Origin: Sodalis praecaptivus
Lineage (GTDB): Bacteria > Pseudomonadota > Gammaproteobacteria > Enterobacterales > Enterobacteriaceae
Length of the DNA: 64,000 nucleotides
Direction of reading: 5' to 3'
NCBI RefSeq assembly: GCF_000517425.1
Contig: NZ_CP006569.1
Coordinates: 3,896,760 to 3,960,759 of the forward strand
Part shown: piece after piece, positions 31,302-41,875 of the stretch
Layout: every line of letters starts with the position of its first letter
Position numbering within the stretch: position 1 is the stretch's first letter
Notes under the pieces: model-generated
Databases searched by the model: none
Seen by the model: the letters and a program-made list of their open reading frames with translations, nothing else
What the model was told of the DNA's origin: nothing
Made by a program: the position numbers and the translations under genes

Positions 31302-32006
31302 ATGGCCCGCGCCAGATTCTCGTTCCGTTTACACCGCACGGTTATCGTGCTGATTTGCGTCGCGCTGCTGGTGGTGTTGATGCAGGGCGCGACCTATTTC
31401 AGCCTGAGCCACCAAATGGCCCGCTCGGCACAGGTGGAGGAGTTGGCGGATACGCTGATTCGCCAGGTCACCGGCGAGCTGGCGCCCTTGATGGCCAGCC
31501 GTGACGACAACAGCGCGCCCATCAAATCGGTGCTGGACCGCCTCACGGGCAATAGCCGCATTCTCGACGCCAGCGTGTATAACATGGACGGCAGTCTGGT
31601 GGCCCGCTCGGGCGAAAACATCAGCGTACGCGACCGGCTGGCTATCGGCAACCAGCGGGCGGGCAGCTTCTTCAATCACCAGTTGGTGCGGACAATCGAA
31701 GATGACAAAGGCCCGAGCGGTTTTGTCCGTCTGACGCTGGATACCCACGTGTTGGAGATTGAGGCCAAACAGGTGGATAACACCACTAACCTGCTGCGCC
31801 TCATGATGCTGCTGGCGCTCGCCATCGGCATTATCCTGGCACGTACGCTGCTGCAAAACCGTCGCAGCCGCTGGCAGCAGTCGCCTTACCTGCTCACCGC
31901 CAGTACGCCGCTGGCGGAACGGCGCGCGGAAGAAGATGACGCCGCGCTCCCCACGGACGACGCCAAGCCGCCCGCAACCGACGTCAAGCCCCCCGACGCG
32001 CCCTGA
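31302..32006 (+). CDS. ytjB: YtjB (Smp) family membrane protein
   Basis: Inner-membrane protein of unknown exact function, 234 residues. One transmembrane segment lies near the N-terminus (about 13-33) and a second at about 162-182, with a periplasmic domain between containing LVARSGE and RLTLDTH. The C-terminal tail is longer than in E. coli (214) and rich in Asp, Pro and Ala, so it may be a variable extension. It is divergent from serB, as in E. coli. Confidence 0.9.
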   Translation: MARARFSFRLHRTVIVLICVALLVVLMQGATYFSLSHQMARSAQVEELADTLIRQVTGELAPLMASRDDNSAPIKSVLDRLTGNSRILDASVYNMDGSLVARSGENISVRDRLAIGNQRAGSFFNHQLVRTIEDDKGPSGFVRLTLDTHVLEIEAKQVDNTTNLLRLMMLLALAIGIILARTLLQNRRSRWQQSPYLLTASTPLAERRAEEDDAALPTDDAKPPATDVKPPDAP

Positions 32007-32034
32007 GACGGCGCAGCCCCAGCCCGGCAACGAT

Positions 32035-32754
32035 TTAGCGCGCGTCGCCCAATAATACCGATTCCAGCGCCACTTCAATCATATCGTTGAACGTGGTCTG
32101 GCGATCGGCCGCGCTTAAAGCTTCTCCACTGCGAATATGATCGGACACGGTGCAAATCGCCAGCGCGCGCGCGCCAAATTCCGCCGCCACGCCATAAATC
32201 CCGGCGGCTTCCATTTCCACGCCCAAAATGCCGTATTTTTCCAGCACGTCGAACATCTGCGGATCGGGAGTGTAGAACAGATCGGCGGAGAAAATATTGC
32301 CCACGCGCACCGGAATGCCGGCGGCGTTAGCCGCATCCACCGCATTGCGCACCATATCGAAATCGGCGATGGCGGCGAAATCGTGATCTTTAAAACGCAT
32401 GCGGTTCACTTTGGAATCGGTGCTGGCGCCCATGCCGATAACGATATCCCGCACATTGACGTCGCTTCTAATCGCGCCGCAGGAGCCTACGCGGATAATC
32501 TGTTTCACGCCGAAATCGGTAATCAGCTCTTTAGTGTAAATCGAGCAGGACGGAATGCCCATACCGTGCCCCATTACCGAGACGGCCCGCCCTTTATAGC
32601 TGCCGGTATAGCCCAGCATGCCGCGCACCTGATTCACTTCCCGGGCATCGGAAAGGAAGGTGTTGGCAATATGCTGCGCCCGCAGCGGATCGCCCGGCAT
32701 AAGCACAACCTCGGCGAAATCGCCCATTTCAGCATTAATATGCGGCGTAGCCAT
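32035..32754 (-). CDS. deoD: Purine nucleoside phosphorylase
   Basis: Hexameric enzyme that phosphorolyses purine (deoxy)ribonucleosides. It has 239 residues. It starts [33 protein letters not shown] and [11 protein letters not shown] are the phosphate- and nucleoside-binding blocks. AAGGAATCAGAGT precedes the ATG. It is the last gene of deoCABD, 155 bp after deoB. Confidence 0.98.
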   Translation of the reverse strand: MATPHINAEMGDFAEVVLMPGDPLRAQHIANTFLSDAREVNQVRGMLGYTGSYKGRAVSVMGHGMGIPSCSIYTKELITDFGVKQIIRVGSCGAIRSDVNVRDIVIGMGASTDSKVNRMRFKDHDFAAIADFDMVRNAVDAANAAGIPVRVGNIFSADLFYTPDPQMFDVLEKYGILGVEMEAAGIYGVAAEFGARALAICTVSDHIRSGEALSAADRQTTFNDMIEVALESVLLGDAR

Positions 32755-32909
32755 ACTCTGATTCCTTGTTATGTTGAAGATAAAAACGGGCCGTCGACCC
32801 CAACAGACCCACGGCCAATAGCCACGGTTGATTGACCGGCCGCTTAGCGCGACGTCGAGGCAACGTCAGGGCGCCGGCCGTGTTATCGACGGGCGCCGCC
32901 CCGCACGGC

Positions 32910-34133
32910 TTAAATTATCGCTTTGCCATAGTCCATCGGCGAGAGGCCGAAGTAGCGCGCCACCGTCTGGCCTATATCGGCGAATGTCGTGCGATGGCCA
33001 TAAAAACCCGGATTCACTTTCGGACCATAGATCAGCACCGGCACATGCTCACGGGTATGATCGGTACCGTGCCAGGTGGGATCGCAGCCGTGATCGGCGG
33101 TGAGGATCAAGATATCATTGTCTTTCACCCGCGACATCAGCTCCGGCAAACGGCGGTCAAACAGCTCCAGCGCTGCCGCGTAACCGGCCACATCCCGCCG
33201 GTGGCCGTAGGCGGAATCGAAGTCAACGAAATTGGTGAACACCAGGGTGTTATCCCCCGCCGCGTCCATTTCCCGCACCGTCGCATCGAATAAGGCATCG
33301 AGGCCGGTGGCCTTCACCTTTTTACTGATGCCCACCTGGGCATAAATATCGGCAATCTTACCCACCGACACCACCGTCCCGCCTTTCTCTTCCACCAGCT
33401 TTTGCAAGATGGTGGCGGAGGGCGGCGGCACCGCTAAATCGTGTCGGTTGCCGGTACGCTCAAATTGGCCGGCCTTCGCGCCGACGAAGGGCCGGGCGAT
33501 GACGCGGCCGATATTGTAACCGCCGTCGGTGAGAATCTCGCGCGCTATCTCGCACAAATCATACAGACGCTGTAGGCCGAAAGTCTCTTCGTGGCAGGCT
33601 ATCTGAAACACCGAATCCGCCGAGGTATAAAAAATCGGCTTGCCGGTGCGCATATGCTCTTCCCCCAACCGATCGAGGATCACCGTCCCCGAGGCGTGGC
33701 AATTGCCGAGAAAACCCGGCAAGCCCGCGCGGGCGACCAGCGTCTCCAGCAGCGCCGGCGGGAAGCTGTTCTCCGTTTCCGGGAAATAGCCCCAGTCGAA
33801 CAGCACCGGTACGCCCGCGATTTCCCAGTGTCCCGATGGCGTATCTTTACCGGAGGAAATTTCGCTGGCATAGGCGTATGCGCCAATGATCTCCGCCTGC
33901 TTATCCAGCCCCGACGGAAAATGCCCGGTGGATTGTTCGGCGGCTTTGCCCAGCCCGAGGCGCGTCAGATGAGGCAGCTTCAGCGGCCCGTTGCGTCCGT
34001 GATTGGCGTCGCCGCGCTCACAGCGCTCGGCGATATGCCCCAGAGTGTCCGACCCGCGATCGCCAAATTTATCGGCATCGCCAGCAGCCCCGATACCGAA
34101 TGAGTCCAGCACCATGATGAATACACGTTGCAT
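32910..34133 (-). CDS. deoB: Phosphopentomutase
   Basis: Interconverts (deoxy)ribose 1- and 5-phosphates in nucleoside breakdown. It has 407 residues, exactly the E. coli length, counting from [16 protein letters not shown] at 34133. The metal-binding blocks [23 protein letters not shown] and [11 protein letters not shown] are intact. A second ATG lies just before it (34136), but the AGGAG spacing favours 34133. It is third gene of the deo operon. Confidence 0.97.
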   Translation of the reverse strand: MQRVFIMVLDSFGIGAAGDADKFGDRGSDTLGHIAERCERGDANHGRNGPLKLPHLTRLGLGKAAEQSTGHFPSGLDKQAEIIGAYAYASEISSGKDTPSGHWEIAGVPVLFDWGYFPETENSFPPALLETLVARAGLPGFLGNCHASGTVILDRLGEEHMRTGKPIFYTSADSVFQIACHEETFGLQRLYDLCEIAREILTDGGYNIGRVIARPFVGAKAGQFERTGNRHDLAVPPPSATILQKLVEEKGGTVVSVGKIADIYAQVGISKKVKATGLDALFDATVREMDAAGDNTLVFTNFVDFDSAYGHRRDVAGYAAALELFDRRLPELMSRVKDNDILILTADHGCDPTWHGTDHTREHVPVLIYGPKVNPGFYGHRTTFADIGQTVARYFGLSPMDYGKAII

Positions 34134-34235
34134 CATTGTTCTCCTGCTTGCGGCGCAATGCCGGCCTATCGGCCGCTTTTGCACCGCGTTCGAGGGGAGC
34201 GGTGCGCGCCGCTCCCGCAATAAAAAGCCGGCAGA

Positions 34236-35567
34236 CTAACCGGCCGCCGCCGTAATGCGGCGGTAAACGACCGGTAACGCTTCCGGCGCCCCGTCGCCGA
34301 GCTGGATGGCCGCGCGCACCGCCTCGGCCGCGCGCATCCAGCTTTCCTCGCTGGCGGCGTGGATTATGGCCAGCGGCGTCGCACCGTCGACATAGTCCCC
34401 CAGCCGCGCCATATCGGTTAAACCGACGCTATAATCGATGGCGTCGCTGGCCCGCTGACGGCCGCCGCCGAGCGCTACAACGGTCATCCCGAGCGCGCGG
34501 GTATCCATGGCGCGGATATAACCCGCGCTGGCGGGGAAGACCGGCTTACTTAGCGTCGCCACCGGCAGATAGTGATCATAGCGCTGGATAAAGTCCGCCG
34601 GACCGCCCTGCGCCGCCACCATCCGGCCGAAGCGTTCCGCCGCCTCGCCGCTGTCCAGCGCCCGCAATAGCGCCGCGCGCGCCTCGGTCTCGCCGTGCGC
34701 CAGGCCGGCGGTTATCAGCATTTCGCTGCACAGCGCCATCGTGACCTCAAACAGCCGCGGGTTGCGTTCGTCATTGGTCAAAAAACGGACCGCTTCGCGA
34801 ACTTCCAGCGCATTGCCAGCGCTGGAGGCCAGGACCTGATTCATATCGGTCAGTAGCGCGGTGGTTTTGCACCCCGCGCCGTTGGCGACGCCCACAATGG
34901 CCTGCGCCAGCGCCTCGGAGCGCGCGAAAGTGGGCATCAGGGCGCCGGAGCCCACCTTCACATCCATCACCAGCGCATCAAGCCCTTCCGCCAGTTTCTT
35001 CGCCAGAATCGAGGCAGTGATAAGCGGAATCGAATCCACCGTAGCGGTAATATCGCGGGTGGCGTAGATGCGCTTATCCGCCGGCGCCAGCGAATGGGTT
35101 TGCCCCATAATCGCCACGCCAACGTGTTTGATCTGGGCGCGGAAGGCGTCGTCGTCCAGGAAAATCGATAGCCCCGGAATCGCCTCCAGTTTGTCGAGCG
35201 TACCGCCGGTATGCCCCAGCCCGCGCCCCGACACCATCGGCACGAAACCGCCGCAGGCGGCGATCATCGGCCCCAGCATCAGCGAGGTGACATCCCCCAC
35301 GCCGCCGGTGGAATGCTTATCCACCACCGGCCCGCTTAACCCATCCCGGCGCCAATCCAGCGTATGGCCGGAGTCGCGCATCGCCAGCGTCAGCGCCACG
35401 CGCTCTTCCAGATTCATGTCGTGAAAGAAGATGGTCATCGCCAGGGCGGCGATTTGCCCCTCTGAGACGGTATTATCGCGCACGCCGTTGACGAAAAAGC
35501 GAATTTCCTCCGCGCTCAGCGGCTCGCCATCCCGCTTTTTACGGATAATTTCTTGTGCCAGAAACAC
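34236..35567 (-). CDS. deoA: Thymidine phosphorylase
   Basis: Phosphorolyses thymidine and deoxyuridine. It has 443 residues (E. coli 440). [17 protein letters not shown] and [16 protein letters not shown] are the phosphate- and substrate-binding blocks. The start is GTG at 35567 with GGGAGGAAACC in front and [13 protein letters not shown] after, matching the family; the longer frame to 35588 has no such support. It is second gene of deoCABD. Confidence 0.97.
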   Translation of the reverse strand: MFLAQEIIRKKRDGEPLSAEEIRFFVNGVRDNTVSEGQIAALAMTIFFHDMNLEERVALTLAMRDSGHTLDWRRDGLSGPVVDKHSTGGVGDVTSLMLGPMIAACGGFVPMVSGRGLGHTGGTLDKLEAIPGLSIFLDDDAFRAQIKHVGVAIMGQTHSLAPADKRIYATRDITATVDSIPLITASILAKKLAEGLDALVMDVKVGSGALMPTFARSEALAQAIVGVANGAGCKTTALLTDMNQVLASSAGNALEVREAVRFLTNDERNPRLFEVTMALCSEMLITAGLAHGETEARAALLRALDSGEAAERFGRMVAAQGGPADFIQRYDHYLPVATLSKPVFPASAGYIRAMDTRALGMTVVALGGGRQRASDAIDYSVGLTDMARLGDYVDGATPLAIIHAASEESWMRAAEAVRAAIQLGDGAPEALPVVYRRITAAAG

Positions 35568-35644
35568 GGTTTCCTCCCGGCAAAGCAAAACGGGCCTTAG
35601 CCCGAAAAACGGCCTATGCCGCTGCGACGGCGGGCCGCCACGGC

Positions 35645-36424
35645 TTAATACCCGTTTTTGGCAGGCGGTGCTTCCTGTCCCAGCACCGTCAACAAACTGC
35701 CCAATAGACTGGAGGCGCCGAAACGGAAATGACGGGGGTTGACCCAGCCTTCGCCCATGATCTCATCGGCAAGGGCCAAATAGGCCGCGGCCTCTTCGGC
35801 GGTGCGCACGCCGCCGGCGGCTTTGAACCCCACGCGATCGCCGACGCCCTCTTCTGCGATGACGTTCAGCATGATGCCGGCGCTCTCAAGCGTCGCGTTG
35901 ACCGGCACTTTACCGGTAGAGGTTTTAATAAAATCAGCGCCGCCCGCAATCGCGATTTGCGATGCCCGACGGATGAAATCCGCCCGGCGCAGTTCACCGC
36001 TCTCTATGATCACTTTCAGCAGCACCTGTGAGGCATGGCACAGTTCGCTGGCCTGTTTCACCATTTCCAAACCAATTTGCTCATTGCCGGCGATAAGCGC
36101 GCGATAGGGGAACACGATATCTACCTCATCCGCGCCGTAGGCGATAGCGGCGCGAGTTTCCGCCAGCGCGATGTCGAGGCAGTCATTACCGTGGGGGAAA
36201 TTGGTCACGGTGGCAATGCGCACCGCCGTGCTGCCCTGGGCGTTCAACGTCTGCCGGGCAAGGGGAATAAAGCGCGGATAGAGACACACCGCCGCGGTCT
36301 CGCCCACCGAAGTGTGGGCCTGGCGGCATAAAGCGATGACCTTTTCATCGGTATCGTCATCATTCAAGGTGGTCAGATCCATGAGGCTCAGCGCACGCTG
36401 GGCCGCAAGGGTTAATTGATTCAT
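35645..36424 (-). CDS. deoC: Deoxyribose-phosphate aldolase
   Basis: Class I aldolase cleaving 2-deoxyribose 5-phosphate to glyceraldehyde 3-phosphate and acetaldehyde. It has 259 residues, exactly the E. coli length. The Schiff-base lysine is in [15 protein letters not shown], and the [10 protein letters not shown] and [10 protein letters not shown] blocks are intact. The ATG at 36424 has TTGGAG upstream. It is first gene of the deo operon. I could not identify clear DeoR or CytR operators in the gap upstream. Confidence 0.97.
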   Translation of the reverse strand: MNQLTLAAQRALSLMDLTTLNDDDTDEKVIALCRQAHTSVGETAAVCLYPRFIPLARQTLNAQGSTAVRIATVTNFPHGNDCLDIALAETRAAIAYGADEVDIVFPYRALIAGNEQIGLEMVKQASELCHASQVLLKVIIESGELRRADFIRRASQIAIAGGADFIKTSTGKVPVNATLESAGIMLNVIAEEGVGDRVGFKAAGGVRTAEEAAAYLALADEIMGEGWVNPRHFRFGASSLLGSLLTVLGQEAPPAKNGY

Positions 36425-36729
36425 TTTACTCTCCAACTTACCGTTTTTCGCCGTGGGGCGAATCAGCAAACAGAGCGCGGAACAGACGGCTGTTCACGCG
36501 CAACAAGGTTGGCGAGCGGACTTGGTTCCATGAAGAGCTACCCGCCGGCCATGCAGACCGCGGGCGTCAGAGTTCCTTCTCGCCGCGCCATTATCCAGTG
36601 CACGGGGTATCCTGCTCTCCCCGTATTGCGCTGACGCTATTTTTTCATATTTAAGCGAAATTAGCTGCTGCATTATCGCGTTTTATGCGCGACAACACGG
36701 AATTCATGCTGCCCGCGCGCCTTCCGCCG
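36425..36729. other. deo operon upstream region
   Basis: This gap should hold the deo promoters. It has AT-rich sequence near 36640-36690, including GATAAT on the minus strand. I saw no clear TGTGA-type CRP site or DeoR palindrome. Confidence 0.4.
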
Positions 36730-36950
36730 TCTGGTCATGGCTGAACGCATTTATCTTAGCGCGTCCAGCGTGGGTGCGCGTTCCGCGGCCCTCATGGCTG
36801 AACGTCTTTCTCGCCGCGCGCGCCCTCACGGTGCACGTTCTGCGATCTTTAGGGTTGAACGTCTTTCTCGCAGAGCGGCCACTTCAGGTGCGCGTTCCGC
36901 GGCCTTTAGGGCTGAACCGCGTGTCGCCCGCAGGGGCGCGTCCTCTCGCT
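36730..36950. repeat. 57-bp tandem repeat, about 3.5 copies
   Basis: The unit beginning GGTGCGCGTTCCGCGGCC recurs at 36773, 36830 and 36887, exactly 57 bp apart, with a partial copy before (from about 36730). Each contains a variant of GGCTGAACGTCTTTCTCGC. As 57 is 19 codons, a plus-strand frame (36737-36994) stays open and would encode a repeated 19-residue unit rich in Arg, Ala and Ser, but it lacks a ribosome site. It lies between the deo operon and yjjV. Confidence 0.9.
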
Positions 36951-36966
36951 TTTATGGCGGCGCCCT

Positions 36967-37794
36967 TTACCGCGCAGCGGCACCCGGCAGATGACTTTCC
37001 CCGGCAGGCTTTGCCCGCAGCCCGAACAGACGCAGGCTATTGTGATAAAGCGTCTCGGCAATCTCCGCCGGCGGCTCGCGGCGCAGATCGCATAGCGCAG
37101 CGAAGGTCTGGCGGATCCGCTCCGGGCGGTTAGGCTGGCCTTGGTAACCGGACAGCGGCATATCAGGCGCATCGGTCTCCAGCAGCAGGCACGACAACGG
37201 CAATCGCGCCATGACATCACGGGTTTTACTGGCGCGGGCATACGTGATGGTACCGCCGACGCCGAGATAGTACCCCAGACGACGAAATGCGTCCGCCTGC
37301 TGATAGCTGCCGGCAAAACCATGTACCACCCCGGTACGCGGCACGCTAATGGTTCGCAATAGCTTGGCCAGCCTGTCGTGCGTTCGGCGGGAGTGCAGTA
37401 TCACCGGCAAATCGTAGCGCGCCGCCAGGCGCAGCTGCGCCGACAATAACGCCAGTTGGCGCGGCAGCTGCGGCTGCGGCATATAGGTATCCAGGCCGAT
37501 TTCCCCGACCGCCGTCAGCCGCGCACGGTGCTGGCGTAAATGCTGCTCTAATAAGTCGACATCCGCATCCTGGTGCTGTTCAATGGCGATGGGATGCAAA
37601 CCGAGCGCGGCATGCAGCATCGGGTGCCGCTCTGCCAGCGCCAACACATCGGCGAAGCGCGCGGCCGCCACCGATGGCACCACAATACCGTCAATCCCGG
37701 CGGCGGCCGCCTGACGTAAACTTTGCTGTTCCTCGCCCAAAAACGGCGGGAAATCGAAATGACAATGCGTGTCGATAAAGCGCGGTGGGTTCAT
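36967..37794 (-). CDS. yjjV: TatD-family metal-dependent hydrolase YjjV
   Basis: TIM-barrel metal hydrolase of the TatD deoxyribonuclease family, about 275 residues. Metal-binding motifs visible are FIDTHCHFDFPP, AVGEIGLD, LPVILHSR, GVVHGF and LLETDAPDMPL. The ATG at 37794 has GGGGAGG upstream; the frame to 38001 is an unsupported extension. The physiological substrate is unknown. The C-terminus is about 15 residues longer than in E. coli. Confidence 0.93.
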   Translation of the reverse strand: MNPPRFIDTHCHFDFPPFLGEEQQSLRQAAAAGIDGIVVPSVAAARFADVLALAERHPMLHAALGLHPIAIEQHQDADVDLLEQHLRQHRARLTAVGEIGLDTYMPQPQLPRQLALLSAQLRLAARYDLPVILHSRRTHDRLAKLLRTISVPRTGVVHGFAGSYQQADAFRRLGYYLGVGGTITYARASKTRDVMARLPLSCLLLETDAPDMPLSGYQGQPNRPERIRQTFAALCDLRREPPAEIAETLYHNSLRLFGLRAKPAGESHLPGAAAR

Positions 37795-38245
37795 GAGCCT
37801 CCCCTGTGCCGGCTGCCTCGCGTTAGTCGGCCGAGCCGTGTTCCTCATCAAGCTTATAACATAAAGCGCCTTTGGGCAGTGACACGCCTTCACCCCTGCG
37901 AACAACCGGCAACCGGCTGTACATCGCAATAGCCGCACGTCGATAAGCCGCCGCGTCCTGCTGTGCTTCAAGAGTCCGCAACGCGTGGGGCGGCGGACCA
38001 ACGGTAAGTCTCAGCGCCGCAGCGAAGATCGCCCTTAATGGAAGAGTCCGTCTTGAGCAGTACAATGACACCAGGGTTACGGTCTTGAGCAGCATAATGA
38101 CGCCGGGGTTACGGTCAACGCGATGAATACGCTAGGTAGGGCAAACAGTGACGATGGCGGTAGTGAATTGACTAAAAGCGAGGCTTGAACGAAAACGGCG
38201 TCACAATCTGTCGCCGGCGGGCGCGACAGGCAACGGGACGGTGAT
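37795..38245. other. Gene-free gap between yjjV and the CsbD-like gene
   Basis: About 450 bp without a supported gene; E. coli yjjU would be expected in this neighbourhood. It includes a 32-bp direct duplication at 38050-38113. Confidence 0.5.
38050..38113. repeat. 32-bp tandem duplication
   Basis: GTCTTGAGCAGTACAATGAC and the following CCAGGGTTACG are repeated 32 bp later with four substitutions (GTCTTGAGCAGCATAATGAC, GCCGGGGTTACG). Confidence 0.85.
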
Positions 38246-38437
38246 TCAGTGGCAGGATTTGCTGGCTAGCGGCGATACCGGTTTCACCGACTTGCCGTAG
38301 TCCTCTTGTAAAACGCCGGAGAGGTAATCATTGCTTCCCGCAACCCAGGCACAGTCGCTATCAAACCACTCTGCCCACAACAACCACATCTGGCTTTTCC
38401 ACTGTTTCAATCTGCCTACCACGATGTCGTTATTCAT
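38246..38437 (-). CDS. Divergent CsbD-like (YjbJ-type) small stress protein
   Basis: 63 residues, starting MNNDIVVGRLKQWKSQMWLL. The pattern G-x-x-KQxK...W...D-D...G..D.L.G..Q..YGKS follows the CsbD family (E. coli YjbJ: GNWKQFKGK, GKIQERYG). However, many family charged residues are replaced, there are five tryptophans, and the C-terminal helix is unlike YjbJ. CGGAGAGG before the ATG is a strong ribosome site. Its neighbours ytjA and osmY are general-stress genes in E. coli. Family assignment is moderate. Confidence 0.65.
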   Translation of the reverse strand: MNNDIVVGRLKQWKSQMWLLWAEWFDSDCAWVAGSNDYLSGVLQEDYGKSVKPVSPLASKSCH

Positions 38438-38503
38438 AAGCCTCTCCGGAAATAACCGTTCAACATGACTGGCCCGAAGGCCAGTGGCTGTTTCAAAGCT
38501 TCA

Positions 38504-38665
38504 CTACCTGCCGCGACGGCCGGTAAACAGGCTTATCAGGAACAGGATAATACCGACGACGAATACGATTTTCGCTGCCCAGGCAGCCGTACCCGCCAGA
38601 CCACCAAACCCTAATGCAGCTGCAATCAAGGCAATAACCAGAAAAATAATGCCCCAACGAAACAT
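38504..38665 (-). CDS. ytjA: Small membrane protein YtjA (DUF1328)
   Basis: 53 residues with two transmembrane segments, starting [20 protein letters not shown] and ending FTGRRGR, nearly identical to E. coli YtjA. AAGGAGAGGCTT precedes the ATG at 38665. The same GGAGAGGCTT-ATG context occurs before the CsbD-like gene just downstream. Function unknown; expressed under stress in E. coli. Confidence 0.95.
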   Translation of the reverse strand: MFRWGIIFLVIALIAAALGFGGLAGTAAWAAKIVFVVGIILFLISLFTGRRGR

Positions 38666-38808
38666 AAGCCTCTCCTTACCCAAATGATGGAAGTACAACT
38701 TTTGTGTTACCGGAGGAGAGGGAGCTTGCCCCTCTTCCTATGACGATACCGGTTGTTTTAGTCCCTTTAACCGCAAATTGACCGCGGTTACTTCGCAAGC
38801 CGCCCGGA

Positions 38809-39423
38809 TTACTGACCGGACGTCAGGTCGTTTTTAACGCTCTTCACGCCATCCACCGCTTTGGCAACGCTTTCTGCACGGGTGATCTGCGTCGCATTTT
38901 CCACTTTACCGCTCAACTGCACGATACCGTCGGTGGTTTCCACTTTAATCATCCGCGACGGTACGCTCTTGTCGGCCAGAAATTTCGCTTTCACTTCGCT
39001 GGTAATCGCCGCATCGCTGGCGTAGGTCTTGACCGACGTTTTATTGGTTTCCTTGACGTGCAACTTATCGCTAACCGATTTCACGCCTTTCACCGTGCGC
39101 GCTGAGGCGACGGCTTTTTCCGCCTGGCTTTGGTTGGCGACAAAACCGCTCAGCGTCACCACGCCTTCATTGGTTTCAACGGAAATGTCGTTGCTGTTAA
39201 CGGCTTCATTGCCGACCAGCGCGCTTTTGACTTTCGCGGTAATGGCGCTGTCGCCCATGTACCCCGACGCTGACTTCATTGAGCTATCGATTTTCTGCCC
39301 CGTGGTGTTCGCCGCGGACTTGGCGTCCTGCGTCACGGAGGTATCCGCCATTGCGGTTGCGCCGGCCAGGACTGAACCCAGTACGATAGCCGTCAACGAT
39401 TGTGCAATCTTGGTCTTATTCAT
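38809..39423 (-). CDS. osmY: Periplasmic osmotically inducible protein OsmY
   Basis: Periplasmic chaperone-like protein of the RpoS regulon, 204 residues. The signal peptide ends ...LAGATAMADT. Two BON domains follow, with SAITAKVKSALVGNEAVNS and ITSEVKAKFLADKSVPSR openings and VVTLSGFV / IVQLSGKV cores. AAGGAAAACATCG precedes the ATG at 39423; the frame to 39561 is an extension. Upstream on the minus strand CTATAGT (39735-39741) could be a sigma-S type -10 box, giving a long leader. Confidence 0.95.
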   Translation of the reverse strand: MNKTKIAQSLTAIVLGSVLAGATAMADTSVTQDAKSAANTTGQKIDSSMKSASGYMGDSAITAKVKSALVGNEAVNSNDISVETNEGVVTLSGFVANQSQAEKAVASARTVKGVKSVSDKLHVKETNKTSVKTYASDAAITSEVKAKFLADKSVPSRMIKVETTDGIVQLSGKVENATQITRAESVAKAVDGVKSVKNDLTSGQ

Positions 39424-40163
39424 CGATGTTTTCCTTTTGTCATTCCACCCAATGCCTGGGCGATGCGCCACAACTGTAGCCTGAATAATGCGCCGCCGCT
39501 TCACGAGCCGGTCTGGCATCCAACAATTTCCGCGTCCTGCACCCTTGCAGTGACCCTTCATTAAAAAAAGCGTAAGGTGATAGCCACGCTTGCTGCGGTC
39601 TGATCTCCTGTTGACCTCATTCCCTTCTGGGGACCGTGGACAATAAACAGCCTATCTTCACGGCCTTAACAGCAAATTGCTCTGACTTCGCCGGATTTAT
39701 TAGCTTAATTAACCGCTCCGTCAGTGACAATTTAACTATAGACCACCACAAGTAATTTGCATGCTCAGGGAAAAGAAAATCGTCAAATCAAAAGCAGAAG
39801 CAAGGATTTAGGAACTTTCCGGGACGCAAGCGGCCGCCGCCGCGGGCCGGACATCCAACAACTAACGTTTCGGCGAGCAGGCGTAAACACAGGCGCGCGG
39901 CGGGGACGTCGCCGCGGTCGCCAACGCCGATACAGGCGGCGCGCCGGTACATCGGCTGGGCAGCAACGCCACAACAGCAAAGAGGGGATAGCACCGCAGA
40001 CGGCGACCCGGTTATCAACGGTCGGCGACACCCGCCGCGCGCGGCGCTATGCCGACGCGACGCCAAAACAGTGACACGCCTCCACCACAACGTCATCGTG
40101 CGACGCTGCCTGATAAGGGAAGTATGACGCCGCCGCTTTCGCGGCGGCCCAGGACAGACGCGA
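39424..40163. other. Gene-free gap between osmY and prfC
   Basis: 740 bp with no supported coding sequence. The osmY-proximal half is AT-rich with a possible promoter (CTATAGT, minus strand, 39735-39741). The prfC-proximal half (39820-40080) is very GC-rich and low in structure. Confidence 0.5.
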
Positions 40164-41753
40164 TTAGTGTTCGCGCGTTTTATGGAACTGAATATCCGGA
40201 TAGCGTTCCCGGGTCAGATTCAGGTTTACCATGCTTGGGGCGATATAAGAGAGGTTATCGCCGCCGTCGAGCGCCAAATTGAGTTCATTTTTGCGCTTGA
40301 ATTCTTCCAACTTTTTGGCGTCGCCGCACTCCACCCAGCGAGCGGTGGAAACGTTTACTGATTCATACAGCGCTTCAACGTTGTATTCGCTCTTCAGCCG
40401 CGCCACGACCACATCAAACTGCAGCACGCCGACCGCGCCGACGATAAGATCGTTATTGGCCAGCGGGCGAAAGACCTGCACCGCCCCCTCTTCCGACAGT
40501 TGCACCAGCCCTTTAAGTAACTGCTTTTGCTTAAGCGGATCGCGCAGGCGGATACGGCGGAACAATTCCGGCGCGAAATTGGGGATACCGGTGAATTTCA
40601 GCTCTTCACCCTGGGTAAAGGTATCGCCAATCTGGATAGTCCCGTGGTTGTGTAGGCCGATGATATCGCCGGCGTAGGCTTCTTCGATATGGGAGCGGTC
40701 GCCCGCCATAAAGGTCAGCGCATCGGCGATAACGACATCCTTACCGGTACGCACCTGGCGCAGTTTCATGCTCTTTTCATAGCGGCCGGAGACAACGCGC
40801 AAAAACGCCACCCGGTCCCGGTGCCGTGGATCCATGTTGGCCTGGATTTTAAAAACGAATCCGGTGAACTTCTCTTCGTCCGCGCGCACCACCCGAACGT
40901 CGGTCTGACGCGGCATGGGCGGCGGCGCCCAGGCCACCAGACCGTCCAGCATATGATCAACGCCAAAGTTGCCCAGGGCGGTACCAAAAAAGACCGGTGT
41001 CAGCTCGCCCGCCAGGAAAGCCTGTTCGTCAAAGGGATGGGACGCGCCCTGCACCAGTTCCAGCTCTTCGCGCAGTTGCGCGGCCAGATCCTCGCCCACC
41101 GCCTGATCCAGTTCCGGGTTGTCCAACCCTTTTACCACCCGCACTGCCTGGATGGTATGACCCTGACCGCTTTGGTAAAGGTAGGTTTCATCTTTCGCCA
41201 GATGATAAATGCCCTTGAACAGCTTACCGCAGCCGATAGGCCACGTGATCGGCGCGCAGGCAATACGCAGCTCGCTTTCCACTTCATCAAGCAATTCCAT
41301 CGGATCGCGTATATCGCGGTCCACCTTATTCATAAAGGTCAGGATCGGCGTGTCGCGCAGGCGGGTGACTTCCATCAGTTTGCGGGTCCGATCTTCAACC
41401 CCTTTGGCGGCGTCGATCACCATCAAACAGCAGTCCACCGCCGTCAGGGTGCGGTAGGTATCTTCGGAGAAGTCCTCGTGCCCTGGCGTATCCAGCAGAT
41501 TGACCAGTGCCTGGCGGTAAGGAAATTGCATCACGGATGTGGTAATGGAAATACCGCGCTGCTTTTCCATTTCCATCCAGTCGGATTTAGCGTGCTGATT
41601 AGAGCCGCGGCCCTTCACGGTGCCGGCGGTTTGAATCGCCTGTCCGAACAGCAGCACTTTCTCAGTGATTGTTGTTTTACCGGCGTCTGGGTGCGAGATA
41701 ATCGCGAAGGTGCGCCGTGCCGCAATTTCGTCGGCGTAGAGGTCGTTCTTCAT
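40164..41753 (-). CDS. prfC: Peptide chain release factor 3
   Basis: GTPase that recycles RF1/RF2 from the ribosome after termination. It has 529 residues as in E. coli from [19 protein letters not shown]1 is SHPDAGKTT, switch [10 protein letters not shown] and G4 NKVD; it ends in the conserved QFHKTREH. I chose 41753 rather than 41792 because of family length. Neighbour rimI lies 122 bp upstream with yjjG missing. Confidence 0.98.
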   Translation of the reverse strand: MKNDLYADEIAARRTFAIISHPDAGKTTITEKVLLFGQAIQTAGTVKGRGSNQHAKSDWMEMEKQRGISITTSVMQFPYRQALVNLLDTPGHEDFSEDTYRTLTAVDCCLMVIDAAKGVEDRTRKLMEVTRLRDTPILTFMNKVDRDIRDPMELLDEVESELRIACAPITWPIGCGKLFKGIYHLAKDETYLYQSGQGHTIQAVRVVKGLDNPELDQAVGEDLAAQLREELELVQGASHPFDEQAFLAGELTPVFFGTALGNFGVDHMLDGLVAWAPPPMPRQTDVRVVRADEEKFTGFVFKIQANMDPRHRDRVAFLRVVSGRYEKSMKLRQVRTGKDVVIADALTFMAGDRSHIEEAYAGDIIGLHNHGTIQIGDTFTQGEELKFTGIPNFAPELFRRIRLRDPLKQKQLLKGLVQLSEEGAVQVFRPLANNDLIVGAVGVLQFDVVVARLKSEYNVEALYESVNVSTARWVECGDAKKLEEFKRKNELNLALDGGDNLSYIAPSMVNLNLTRERYPDIQFHKTREH

Positions 41754-41875
41754 GGTCACTTTCTCGATGGGCGCGCGGCAGGCGCGCGCCACAGTGTCTG
41801 TCTAAAGGGAATTTGCTGGTTGCAGATTCTACATGGTGTGGGTAGGCATTGATAGCTCCCCGGCCGGCGGCGGCG

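Noticed and set aside
40689-41852. 387-codon plus-strand open frame opposite prfC
   Set aside because: Antisense shadow of an undoubted gene; composition is His/Gln/Arg-rich as is typical of such shadows.
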